Shown here: positions 16,104 to 24,606 of the stretch, piece by piece | How positions within the stretch are numbered: the stretch's first letter is position 1 | How the letters are laid out: each line of letters opens with the position of its first letter | Assembly: GCA_030424595.1 (NCBI GenBank) | Contig: JAUHWG010000004.1 | Span: 124,001 to 188,000 of the forward strand | Direction: 5' to 3' | Length of the DNA: 64,000 nucleotides | Source: Polyangia bacterium | GTDB lineage: Bacteria; Myxococcota_A; Polyangia; Nannocystales; Nannocystaceae | Notes under the pieces: generated by a model | What the model was told of the DNA's origin: nothing | What the model saw: the letters and a program-made list of their open reading frames with translations, nothing else | The model's database searches: none | Translations under genes and position numbers: made by a program

Positions 16104-16829
16104 GTGCGCGTCGGACTCGCCCTATCGCCGCGATTGGCCGCGATCGCTGCGCTCGTCCCCGATGGCAAGGTCGTCGCCGATATCGGCACCGACCACGCGT
16201 TGCTGCCGACCTCGCTCGTCGTCAACCATCGGATCGAGCGGGCGATCGCCTGCGATCTTCGCCCGGGTCCGCTGGCCGCGGCCCGCCGCACCGTCGCCCT
16301 CCACGGGGTCGAGGAGCGGGTGAGCCTGCGCCTCGGCGACGGACTCTCCGCGCTCCGCGAGGGAGAGGTCGAGGTGGTGATCGTCGCCGGCATGGGGACC
16401 GACTCGGTGCGCTCGATCCTCAGCGCAGGCGCCGACCTTCTCCCGAGCGTCGAGCGTCTCGTTCTCCAGCCCAACGGCGACGTCGAGCCGGTCCGTCGGT
16501 GGTTGGTCAGCCGCGGCTGGGACCTCGTCGATGAGCGCCTCGTGGAGGATCGGGGCCGCTTCTACACGGTGGTCGCGGCGGAGGCTGGGGTCGGCGGACG
16601 GCGGCGCTACGCCGCGGCCGACTGGCGCCTCGGGCCGATCCTGCGTGATCGGGGGGGGCCGCTCTTCGAGCGCTACGTCGCCGCCGAGCTCCAGCGCTGC
16701 GAGGTCGCGTTGACGGCGGTCCGGAGGGCGCCGATACCCAAGCGTCGCCGCCTCCTCGCCCTCTCTGCGGCCCGTGAGCTGCTCCTCGCGGAGCTCCTCG
16801 GCCAAGCGGCTGCGCCGCGTACGTGCTAG
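16104..16829 (+). CDS. trmK: tRNA (adenine(22)-N1)-methyltransferase TrmK
   Basis: 241-aa Rossmann-fold SAM methyltransferase. Motif I is VVADIGTDHALLP, followed by AGMGTDSV and LQPNGDVEPVRRWL, the signature of TrmK (YqfN), which methylates N1 of A22 in tRNAs. The C-terminal helical part (GPLFERYVAAELQRCEVALTA) matches the family's coiled-coil domain. Start is GTG at 16104 with GTAGGAT a few bases upstream. The gene for the Hsp15-like protein follows 10 nt later on the same strand. Length agrees with TrmK (about 235 aa). Confidence 0.9.
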   Translation: MRVGLALSPRLAAIAALVPDGKVVADIGTDHALLPTSLVVNHRIERAIACDLRPGPLAAARRTVALHGVEERVSLRLGDGLSALREGEVEVVIVAGMGTDSVRSILSAGADLLPSVERLVLQPNGDVEPVRRWLVSRGWDLVDERLVEDRGRFYTVVAAEAGVGGRRRYAAADWRLGPILRDRGGPLFERYVAAELQRCEVALTAVRRAPIPKRRRLLALSAARELLLAELLGQAAAPRTC

Positions 16830-16839
16830 GACTGGGGAG

Positions 16840-17223
16840 ATGCCGGCGAAGGAAGAGCTGACCTCGGTCCGCCTCGACAAGTGGCTCTGGGCCGCCCGAT
16901 GCTACAAGACCCGAGGGCTCTCGTCGGAGGCCTGCGGGGCCGGCCACGTCAAGGTCAACGGCGCCGCGGCGAAGCCCTCAAAGCCCGTCCGGCCGGGCGA
17001 TGAGATCCAGGTCCGCCTCGGCCCCTGGACCCGGATCCTGATCGTCGTCGCCCTCGCCGACAAGCGCGGCCCGGCGTCGGTCGCCCGCGAGCTCTACGAG
17101 GATCGCAGCCCGCCGCCGCCCGAGAAGGATCCGGCGGCGATGGCCCTGCCGAAGCGAGAGCGCGGGGCCGGGCGACCGAGCAAGCGCGAGCGGCGAAAGC
17201 TCGATCACCTGCGCCGCGGTTGA
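16840..17223 (+). CDS. hslR: S4-domain RNA-binding protein, Hsp15 (HslR)-like
   Basis: 127 aa. The S4 domain spans residues 8-70: VRLDKWLWAARCYKTRGLS, AGHVKVNG and RPGDEIQVRL. A Lys/Arg-rich tail (KRERGAGRPSKRERRKLDHL) matches heat-shock protein Hsp15, which binds stalled nascent-chain 50S subunits and helps recycle them. ATG at 16840 preceded by CTGGGGAG; longer frames upstream overlap trmK. It likely shares a transcript with trmK, both acting on RNA. Confidence 0.88.
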   Translation: MPAKEELTSVRLDKWLWAARCYKTRGLSSEACGAGHVKVNGAAAKPSKPVRPGDEIQVRLGPWTRILIVVALADKRGPASVARELYEDRSPPPPEKDPAAMALPKRERGAGRPSKRERRKLDHLRRG

Positions 17224-17422
17224 GGGCGGGAGCTTGTCGTCGTCCCCTCGCGGCCCGCGGCAAGAACGTCCCCCGCTCTCCCCCGTCGCGACCCCCGGCC
17301 CGTCCAGAGCGTCGAGCCGCGAACATCGGCGATCGCGGTGTGAGAGCGCTCGGTAACGTCGCCGACGAGGCACGAGCTCCGTCGGCCTGTGATCGCCGGT
17401 GAGGACGTGTGATCGCCGGCTG

Positions 17423-17959
17423 CTAGCGCTCGCCGACGAGGCGCCAGATCCGTTGGCCGGTGATCACCGCGACGTCCGGGCTCGAGCGGTGGGGGGATCC
17501 GGTGGCGCCGAGGCGTTCGAGCACGCCGATCACTCGGACCCGATCGCCCGCGCGGATGGGCTCCGTCGCGGCCTCGAGGCCGACGCCGTGGCGCTGGAGG
17601 AGCTCGCGGTGGAGCTCGCCGACGTCGCGCCCGCGATCGACGCGTACGTGGATCCGCTTGCCCGCGTGGCAGAGGAGGAAGTCGACCGCCTGATGACAGG
17701 TGATCGACGACGCCCGCGAATTGGTCGCCGAGGCGCCGTCGATGCCGACGGTGGTGCTCGGCGGCCATGCGCTGTAGTCGAGCGCGACGCATGGATCTCC
17801 GCTCAAGGGGTCTTGGAGGCGCTCGATCGCCTCGATCGTGCCGGTGATCTCGAGGGTCTTCCCCGGCGGCAGGTCGAGCGTCGAGAGGGCGCTGAAGTCA
17901 TCGATCACCAGCGGGCGCGAGCGGCGGAAGAGTCGGCGCCAGAGGTTCATCGGGGTCAT
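17423..17959 (-). CDS. GIDE-like domain hypothetical protein
   Basis: 178 aa. The pattern KTLEITGTIEAIERLQDPLSG followed by CVALDYSAW resembles the bacterial GIDE-type domain (the SG-x-PC turn), while GDRVRVIGVLERLG looks like a closing OB/beta segment. His/Cys residues TCHQAVDFLLCHAGKRIH lie between. No signal peptide, but a basic N-terminus (WRRLFRRSRP). Two in-frame ATGs (17959 and 17950) are possible. Function unknown; the GIDE link is only a motif resemblance. It is convergent with hslR across a 199-bp spacer with a tgtgatcgccgg direct repeat. Confidence 0.62.
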   Translation of the reverse strand: MTPMNLWRRLFRRSRPLVIDDFSALSTLDLPPGKTLEITGTIEAIERLQDPLSGDPCVALDYSAWPPSTTVGIDGASATNSRASSITCHQAVDFLLCHAGKRIHVRVDRGRDVGELHRELLQRHGVGLEAATEPIRAGDRVRVIGVLERLGATGSPHRSSPDVAVITGQRIWRLVGER

Positions 17960-18161
17960 CGTAGCGCCCGCGCGGGACGAGCCGCGGTGAATGTCGCGAT
18001 CGCAGCCGCGCGGCGCGGCGCAGATCGATCGTAGGGCCGCTCCCGCGGGGGCTCCGGCCCTCATCGCGGCCAGGAAGGGCCGGCGCTCGGCGAGAACACA
18101 GGCGGGCGAGAGGAGACGGTGCGGCGGTCGCGAGGGCAGGGGAGCGCGCGGGACCGGGCCG

Positions 18162-19706
18162 CTAGTGGGGGCGGGGCGGGGTCGAGTCAGCGTCGCGCTC
18201 GTCGAGGAGGATCACCGGCAGCGCCTTGCCGCGTCCAGGGCTCCAGTGGAGAACATCGCCGGTGTCGCCCTCGACCCGGAGGAAGGTGTACTGGATGCGA
18301 TCGCGGGGGAGGAAGACGTCGTGGGTGAAGACCGCGATCCAGGTGCCGCTGTTGAGGTACCAGGAGGGGCGGGAGGTGACGGACTTGAGCCGCCAGAGCA
18401 CCTCTTCGTGGGTGTGGCCGAAGCAGACCAAGGGGACGTCCAGGCGGCGGCCGATCGCCTCCGCGGCCTTGCGCAGGGGCCTCGCCGCGGGCTCCACAGA
18501 GGGTCGCAGGAGGGTGTAGCCGAAGGCCACGATCGCGACGATGAGGAAGACGAAGTCGAGGAGGATGAAGAGCGAGGCCTTGATCACAAAGCCGCCGGTG
18601 AGCTGACCTATCGCGTGGAAGCCGGCGAACCACAGACCGGCGACCGAGAGGCCGAGGAGCAGGGCGCCGGCGATGTCGCGGACGATCTGCCAGCCGAGGG
18701 CGCGGATCGTCGTCGTGATGTCGCCGCGGACGGTCTTGAGCTCGTCGATCGCCCGCAGATCGTCGCCGAGCCCGCTCCTGTCGGCGAGGTCGCGCAGCTC
18801 CTCTTCATGGCCGAGGTGGAGCTTGTCGCGGGCCGTGCTCGAGGTTGTGGTCAGGCGGCGGGCGACCTGCCACCAAAAGCGGCCGTGGCTGGCGATCGCG
18901 CGGCCGATGAGGCTCGGCTGGTGGACGATGAGCCAGCGGAAGTAGCGGAGGTTCGCCCGGGTGCTGGGGACGATGAAGGTGATGTGGCCGAAGGCGTTGT
19001 AGAGGTAGCGCTGGAAGAAATTCCCGAGCGGCATGTCCTCTTCGTAGGCGATAAGCGCGGTCTCCTCGTCCTCGGCGAGCTTGGTCCGGAGGTTGTAGCG
19101 GAAGGCGTTCTCGGGGTCGTACTGGCAGCCGTGCTCGATCCACACCCGACCCGGCTCGAAATAGAACCAGGGGCGAAAGGAGAGGAGCGCCGCGGCCCTC
19201 TCGCGGAGCGACGCCGCCTCGTCCTCGCCCTGGGCGACGGCGACCACCTGGTCCAGGAGGGCCGCGCGGATCTCGTTGTGGACCGTGGGCCACTGGATCT
19301 CGTGGTCGTGGTTGCCGGGGAGGAAGATCACCTCGTAGCCGGAGCGGAGGACCCGCGCGAGGCCGTCGATGAACTCGGGGTGGCCGCTCAGGATCTCGCG
19401 GATGACCGCGGCCGCCTGCATCGCCGTCATCGCCGGGCCGTAGCGCCGCTCGCGGCGGGTCGCGGCCTCGGCCTCGGTCTCGACCTTGTCGACCCGGAGG
19501 AGGTCGAAGGCGTCGCCGTTGAGGATCAGCTTGAAGGGGCGGCCGCGTCGCTCGGCCTCCGCGCAGAGGTAGTCGCAGAAGGCGAGGAAGTCGGCGTCGT
19601 AGAAGAAGGTCTCGAGCTCGAAGTAGCGGCCGGTCGCAGGGTTCTTGCCGCGGCCGATGTGAAGGTCGCTGACGACGATCAGATCGTGGGGTTCTTCGGC
19701 GTGCAC
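18162..19706 (-). CDS. Metallophosphoesterase with internal membrane hairpin
   Basis: 514 aa calcineurin-type phosphoesterase. Metal-ligand blocks: D14-L-H16, G64-D65 (GDAFD), G131-N132-H133-D134 (LPGNHDHE) and GHTH at 430-433, all in order. A segment of about 60 residues around 345-405 (for example ALLLGLSVAGLWFAGF and ILLDFVFLIVAIVAFG) forms two membrane helices inserted between the third and fourth blocks, so the fold is interrupted by a membrane hairpin. Start is GTG at 19704-19706. Substrate unknown; UDP-sugar pyrophosphatase or cyclic nucleotide hydrolase are both possible. It is divergent from the following lipoprotein. Confidence 0.85.
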   Translation of the reverse strand: MHAEEPHDLIVVSDLHIGRGKNPATGRYFELETFFYDADFLAFCDYLCAEAERRGRPFKLILNGDAFDLLRVDKVETEAEAATRRERRYGPAMTAMQAAAVIREILSGHPEFIDGLARVLRSGYEVIFLPGNHDHEIQWPTVHNEIRAALLDQVVAVAQGEDEAASLRERAAALLSFRPWFYFEPGRVWIEHGCQYDPENAFRYNLRTKLAEDEETALIAYEEDMPLGNFFQRYLYNAFGHITFIVPSTRANLRYFRWLIVHQPSLIGRAIASHGRFWWQVARRLTTTSSTARDKLHLGHEEELRDLADRSGLGDDLRAIDELKTVRGDITTTIRALGWQIVRDIAGALLLGLSVAGLWFAGFHAIGQLTGGFVIKASLFILLDFVFLIVAIVAFGYTLLRPSVEPAARPLRKAAEAIGRRLDVPLVCFGHTHEEVLWRLKSVTSRPSWYLNSGTWIAVFTHDVFLPRDRIQYTFLRVEGDTGDVLHWSPGRGKALPVILLDERDADSTPPRPH

Positions 19707-19892
19707 GGTGGTCGGCCCAGGGCCGACAAGTGTAGCGGTAATGGTCGAGCGATGGCGGCCTGGGGTCCGGAAAGAGGGGCGCGTGGGCTGCGTTCGGCGC
19801 TGCGTGGGAGGCCGCGCGGTCGGGCGGCGGGTGCGTACTGGGACCCTGAGGCGATGCTATCCTTCGCCGAAATTTCTGACGGGTCTACGATC

Positions 19893-21197
19893 ATGAATAC
19901 CTCTATCCGAAGCCTCCTCCGCGTCGCGCCCTGCGCCCTCCTCCTCGTCGCATGCAGCGGTGAGGACTCTGTCGGCTCCTCCGCCACCTACACGACGAGC
20001 GCGAGCGCGTCGACGACGAGCGGGTCGACGACGACGACCGGGGAGAGCGAGAGCGCCACCGACGGGACCGTCTCGGAGAGCGACAGCGACGCGACGACGA
20101 CCACCACCACCACCTCGACCACCTCGACGGTCGATCCGCTGGTCGTCGATTGCGGAGCCCCGCCGGCGGGCGCGGTCGGGGCGAAGTACACCCACATGCC
20201 GACGGTCGAGGGCGGGGTCCCGGGCTACTCGTGGAGCGCGGAGGGGCTGCCGGAGGGGCTGGAGATCAACGCCTTCACCGGCGTGATCACCGGAGAACCC
20301 GCGAGCGCAGGGGACTTCACGATCGAGCTGATGGTCGAGGACAGCGAGGGCTCGACGGCGATGGCGAGCTGCCCGGGGGTGAGCGTGGCCGACGGCCTCA
20401 GCGTCGACCTGAGCGGCCTGGAGGGCCCCTGTATCACCGGCTCGGGCTCGCTGCTCGACTACGTCCAGGGCGGCGACGGCGGGGCGATCACCTGCTCGGT
20501 CCCCGGCGGCACCGGCAACGGCAAGCTGCCGGCGGGGATCACCGTCAACCCCGAGACCTGCGCGATCGAGGGGACGATGAGCGAGACCCGCTACGGCACC
20601 TGGGCCTGGATCGTCGAGGCCTCCCAGAGCGGCGTCGAGATCCACGTCCCCTACTGCGCGACCCAGGACGAGCAGGCGCCGGGCGCCTACACGATCACCG
20701 GGACCCACAGCGGCGGTGCGGGGGACGCGTTGACCCCGGCGACCGCCGACTTCGCCCCCGGCGAGCTGCTCAAGTTCGACGGCGACGGCGAGCCCCGCTT
20801 TGAGATCACCACGGAGTGCGGAAACGCCTGCTTCTACGGCTATGTCTATGCGGTCAGCTCGAGCCTCTTCGGCAGCGGTCCTTGCAAGGACGACAGCGAC
20901 GGCTGCTACGGGCTCTGTCCGCTCCTGGACGATCCCAACGAGGAGGACGGCGACAAAGAGGGGAACTGCTCGCTCCTCCCGGCGATGGGCTTCCCGAAGG
21001 AGGGCTTTGTCCACGAGATGTGGTCGAAGGGCGACGTGCCGGCGGCCAAATTCGAGGATCGCCCGTGGATCCTCCAGTGGAGCATCGACTACTGCATCTC
21101 GACCGACGACAGCGCCTGCAAGACCAAGTCGGACATCCTCGAGAACGGCTCCGGGACGAACCTCGAGTTCGCCGTGATCATGCGCCCAAAGAGCTAG
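19893..21197 (+). CDS. Repeat-linker lipoprotein with putative Ig-like (He_PIG) domains
   Basis: 434 aa. ATG at 19893 gives a signal peptide with lipobox LLLVACSG. A Ser/Thr/Glu/Asp linker of about 70 residues follows, then two copies of a putative Ig-fold: GYSWSAEGLPEGLEINAFTG with ITGEPASAGDFTIELMVED, and a weaker second copy with GKLPAGITVNPETCAIEG. Such domains act in cell-surface adhesion or carbohydrate recognition. The C-terminal third has many Cys (EITTECGNACFYG, GPCKDDSDGCYGLCPLL), unrelated to any family I recognise. Surface protein, function unknown. Confidence 0.85.
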   Translation: MNTSIRSLLRVAPCALLLVACSGEDSVGSSATYTTSASASTTSGSTTTTGESESATDGTVSESDSDATTTTTTTSTTSTVDPLVVDCGAPPAGAVGAKYTHMPTVEGGVPGYSWSAEGLPEGLEINAFTGVITGEPASAGDFTIELMVEDSEGSTAMASCPGVSVADGLSVDLSGLEGPCITGSGSLLDYVQGGDGGAITCSVPGGTGNGKLPAGITVNPETCAIEGTMSETRYGTWAWIVEASQSGVEIHVPYCATQDEQAPGAYTITGTHSGGAGDALTPATADFAPGELLKFDGDGEPRFEITTECGNACFYGYVYAVSSSLFGSGPCKDDSDGCYGLCPLLDDPNEEDGDKEGNCSLLPAMGFPKEGFVHEMWSKGDVPAAKFEDRPWILQWSIDYCISTDDSACKTKSDILENGSGTNLEFAVIMRPKS

Positions 21198-21328
21198 GCG
21201 GCCGGAAGCGCGCGTGCGCCCGCGTCGGTCGAGCGGCCGACGATGGGGCTCCCCGCGCGCGTGCGCCCATCTCTATCGCTGCGCGATCGGAGGCGTCAGA
21301 GACAGGCATCCGGCTATGATGGGGCCGG

Positions 21329-23074
21329 ATGGGTGATGACGCCAAAGCGGGCGCGCAGGGTGGGCCGCTCGAGACGATGCAGCCGACGATGCAGCCGACG
21401 ATGCAGCCGACGATGCAGCCGACGATGCAGCCGACGGTCCAGCCGACGGTCCAGCCCGGTGATGGGCGCGAGGGTTCCTACGAGGTCGCGCCGGCGACGG
21501 TCGATCTCCGGGCGGGCATGGTCCTCGACGGCAAGTACCGCCTCGACGTCCTGATCGGTCGCGGCGGGATGGGGCACGTCTGGCGCTGCACCCACGCCCA
21601 CATGTCCGGCGACGTCGCGGTGAAGATCCTGATCGATCGTCTGCGCGGCAAGCAGATCGCGATCGAGCGCTTCTGGCAGGAGGCGCGCCTGATGGGCGCG
21701 CTCGGCCACCCCAACATCGTCCGGATCTACGACGTCTCGCCCTCCTCCGCCGACGTGCCCTACATGGCGATGGAGCTCCTGCCGCGCGAGAGCCTGCGCC
21801 ACCACCTGAAGAAGGTGAAGACGATCGAGCCGGAGGAGGCGATCCGCCTCCTCGACGGGGTGCTCTCTGCGCTGATCGCCGCGCACCGGCGGGGGATCAT
21901 CCACCGCGACATCAAGCCTGAGAACCTGATGTTCGCCGACGTCCGCGACATCAACACCGACGAGCTGCGGACCGAGCTCAAGGTGCTCGACTTCGGCGCG
22001 TCGATCCTCCTCGATCCAGAGGCGGAGAGCGACGGCGGCGGCGACGGTCTCTTCGGCACCCCGTTTTATATGTCGCCGGAGCAGGCCAGCGGCGGCGCCC
22101 TCGACCTGCGGACCGACCTCTACTCAGCGGCGGTCGTGCTCTACGAGATGATCGCAGGCGAGGTCCCCCACAGCGGCGACGGGGTCCACGCGCTGGTCTT
22201 CAGCATCGCGACGGAGCCGGCGATCCCGCTCCAGAGCCGGGTCGCGGACCTGCCGATCACCTACTACCGCTTCTTCGATCGGGCCCTGGCGATGGACCCG
22301 GCCGAGCGCTTCCAAAACGCCGAGGAGATGCGGGAGGCGCTGCGCAAGCTCTCGGGGCAGCTCGCCCGGGTGCAGCGGCATACGGAGCTCTATCTCAAGG
22401 CGATCCCGGACCAGCCGATCCCGCCGCCGCCGCGCCCCGGCGACACCGGGCCTGTGGTCACCTGGCGTGAGGCGAGGCCGGTCCCCGCCGGACCTCTAGA
22501 GGCGCTCGTCGACGATCCCTACGTCGACGAGCGGGAGACGGTCGGCGGCAGCGGTCAGGCGGTCACCGTCGGCCACGAGGGGAGCGGGCTGCACCGCTCG
22601 AGCCCGTCGAGGTCGAGCCCGTCGAGGTCGAGCTCGTCGAGCTCCGCGAGCGGATCGGGCCTCTCCCGCTCGGCGAGCGCGTCGGGGTCCGGTGCGTCGA
22701 GCTCGGCGAGCGCGTCGGAGATGCTCGACACGCTCCGAGGATCCTCCCAGGCCCCGGTGTTCTCGAGCGCGGCGCCGGTCGATGCGAGGGCGATCGGCGT
22801 CGTCGCGGTGATCGCGGTGACGGTCGGCGGGATCGCGGCGTACGTCCTCTACGGCGCGGGCGAGGTCGACGAGGCGGTCGACTGGGGCGAGCTCGGCCTG
22901 GCCTGGCTCCTGCCGACCCTGCTCGTCGGCGGCCTCGGGATGTGGATCCTCAGCCGCAGGGCTGCCTCGGCGAGCTCCAGGGAGGGGGGGGCCTCCGTCT
23001 CGGGATCGTCGAGGTCCGATCTGTCGGGGGCGGCCCTCGGATCGCCTGGCGTCGACCCGTCGACGCGGCGATGA
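21329..23074 (+). CDS. Membrane Ser/Thr protein kinase with MQPT repeat N-terminus
   Basis: 581-aa Hanks-type kinase. Gly-rich loop GRGGMG (77-82), Lys99 (VAVKIL), catalytic HRD (192-194, HRDIKPEN), DFG (221-223) and SPE (249-251) are all present, so it should be active. The N-terminus has five MQPT and two VQP units before the kinase domain. After the kinase come a Pro-rich and a Ser-rich low-complexity stretch, then two membrane segments near residues 487-510 and 525-545 and a Ser-rich tail. The ATG at 21329 has GGGG upstream. Such kinases in myxobacteria usually phosphorylate FHA proteins or regulators; no FHA gene is in the window. rtcB starts 6 nt after its stop. Confidence 0.92.
   Translation: MGDDAKAGAQGGPLETMQPTMQPTMQPTMQPTMQPTVQPTVQPGDGREGSYEVAPATVDLRAGMVLDGKYRLDVLIGRGGMGHVWRCTHAHMSGDVAVKILIDRLRGKQIAIERFWQEARLMGALGHPNIVRIYDVSPSSADVPYMAMELLPRESLRHHLKKVKTIEPEEAIRLLDGVLSALIAAHRRGIIHRDIKPENLMFADVRDINTDELRTELKVLDFGASILLDPEAESDGGGDGLFGTPFYMSPEQASGGALDLRTDLYSAAVVLYEMIAGEVPHSGDGVHALVFSIATEPAIPLQSRVADLPITYYRFFDRALAMDPAERFQNAEEMREALRKLSGQLARVQRHTELYLKAIPDQPIPPPPRPGDTGPVVTWREARPVPAGPLEALVDDPYVDERETVGGSGQAVTVGHEGSGLHRSSPSRSSPSRSSSSSSASGSGLSRSASASGSGASSSASASEMLDTLRGSSQAPVFSSAAPVDARAIGVVAVIAVTVGGIAAYVLYGAGEVDEAVDWGELGLAWLLPTLLVGGLGMWILSRRAASASSREGGASVSGSSRSDLSGAALGSPGVDPSTRR
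21377..21460 (+). repeat. 12-bp tandem repeat (atgcagccgacg) encoding MQPT
   Basis: Five copies of atgcagccgacg followed by two gtccagcc variants, in frame at residues 17-44 of the kinase, adding Met/Val-Gln-Pro-Thr units. Copy-number changes would be in frame. Confidence 0.95.
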
Positions 23075-23080
23075 TGGGGC

Positions 23081-24346
23081 ATGAGCGAGTCAGGGCCTGA
23101 GGGCGAGGAGCGCAGCGCGGCGGCGGAGGTCCGAGTGATCGCCGGCGCCGGCTCGTGGATCGAGGGCGAGGCTGTCCAGCAGCTCGAGCGCACAGCCCAG
23201 CTGCCCGGCATGCGGGCGGCGATCGGCATGCCGGACCTGCACCCGGGCAAGGACTCCCCCATCGGCGCGGCCTATATCACCGACGGTCGCCTCTACCCGC
23301 ACCTCGTCGGCAACGACATCGGCTGCGGGATGGGCCTGTGGGCGAGCGAGCGTCGGCTCAAGCACCTCAAGCGCGAGCGCTGGGCGGAGCGACTGCGCGG
23401 CCTCAGCGGGCCCTGGGCGGAGGATCCTGGGCCGTGGCTGGCGCAGGCCGGGCTGGCCCCGAGCGACGCAGACCGCTCGCTCGGCAGCGTCGGCGGTGGC
23501 AACCACTTCGCCGAGCTCCAGGCGGTCGAGTCGATCGAGGACGAGGAGGCCTGCGCCGCCCTCGGCGTCGAGGAAGATCGCCTCTACGTGCTGGTCCACA
23601 GCGGCTCGCGCGGCCTCGGCGAGTCGATCCTCCGCGAGCATGTCGGTCGCTTCGGCGCGGCGGGGGTCGACGCGGAGGGGCCGGACGGGATCGCCTATCG
23701 CCAGCGGCACGACAGCGCGGTCGCCTGGGCGACGGTGAACCGGCGGGTGATCGCCGAGCGGGTGGCGGGGGCGATCGGGGGGACGCTCCGGCCGCTGCTC
23801 GACGTCTGTCACAACTCGGTCAGCGCGGTGGAGCATCGCGGCTGCGCCTGCTGGCTCCACCGCAAGGGGGCGGCGCCCTCGTCGGCGGGGCCGGTGGTGA
23901 TCCCCGGCTCGCGGGGGGCGATGAGCTACCTCGTCGAGCCTGTGGGCGAGGGTCGCGAGAGCGGCTACTCGCTGGCTCATGGGGCAGGTCGCCGTTGGCA
24001 GCGGGGATCGACGCGGGAGCGCCTGCGCGGCCGCTATCGCCCTGATCAGCTCCAGCAGACCGCCCTCGGCAGCCTGGTGATCTGCGACGATCGTGATCTT
24101 CTCTTCGAGGAGGCCCCCGAGGCCTACAAGGACATCGACGCGGTCGTCGGCGATCTCGTCGAGGCTGGTCTGTGTCGGGTGCTGGCCCAGCTCCGCCCCG
24201 TGATCACGTTTAAGGTCGCGCGCTTGGAGCAGCACGGCGGCCGCGGGGGCCAGGGCAAGGGCAAGGGCAAGGGCAAGGACAAGGGCAAGGACAAGGGCGA
24301 TCGCGGCGGCAAGGGGGGGCGGGGCCGAGGCGGGCGCGGGCGCTAG
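23081..24346 (+). CDS. rtcB: RNA-splicing ligase RtcB
   Basis: 421 aa RtcB, which joins 3'-phosphate (via guanylylation) to 5'-OH RNA ends. The active-site residues line up with E. coli RtcB: C82 (DIGCGM), H142 (GNHFAE), H173 (LVHSGSRG), H244 (VCHNSVS) and the guanylylated H300 (LAHGAGRR). The core matches the family's usual 400-odd residues, but a basic Lys/Gly tail of about 35 residues (GKGKGKGKDKGKDKG, then RGG-type) follows residue 385. ATG at 23081, 6 nt after the kinase gene, which suggests coexpression. No archease or RtcA gene is next to it. Confidence 0.93.
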   Translation: MSESGPEGEERSAAAEVRVIAGAGSWIEGEAVQQLERTAQLPGMRAAIGMPDLHPGKDSPIGAAYITDGRLYPHLVGNDIGCGMGLWASERRLKHLKRERWAERLRGLSGPWAEDPGPWLAQAGLAPSDADRSLGSVGGGNHFAELQAVESIEDEEACAALGVEEDRLYVLVHSGSRGLGESILREHVGRFGAAGVDAEGPDGIAYRQRHDSAVAWATVNRRVIAERVAGAIGGTLRPLLDVCHNSVSAVEHRGCACWLHRKGAAPSSAGPVVIPGSRGAMSYLVEPVGEGRESGYSLAHGAGRRWQRGSTRERLRGRYRPDQLQQTALGSLVICDDRDLLFEEAPEAYKDIDAVVGDLVEAGLCRVLAQLRPVITFKVARLEQHGGRGGQGKGKGKGKDKGKDKGDRGGKGGRGRGGRGR

Positions 24347-24606
24347 CAGCCCGTGGCGAAGGTCGTGCGTGCGCTCGGTCGTGCGTGCGCTCGTTCGCCC
24401 GTTCGCCCGTTCGTTCGTTCGTTCGTTCGTTCGCTCGTTCGTTCGCCGCAGCTCGTCCCTCTCGGCTCCGCCAAGACGTGCAGTACAAGAGCCCGGTACA
24501 GCGGCGTCTTGTCGAAGCCAAGAGGACCGACTTGCGGCGCGAGAGCACACTGGACTATGGCTACGGGCTGCGAGCCTTGATTGGACGAGCGAGATGGAGG
24601 AGATCT
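24347..24606 (+). other. Intergenic region with gttc microsatellite
   Basis: 260 bp between rtcB and the Sel1-like gene. From 24391 to 24446 it is mostly gttc/gttcgccc units; before that, two gtgcgtgcgctcg copies. No gene recognised. The strong AGGAG-type site of the next gene lies at 24595-24602. Confidence 0.7.
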
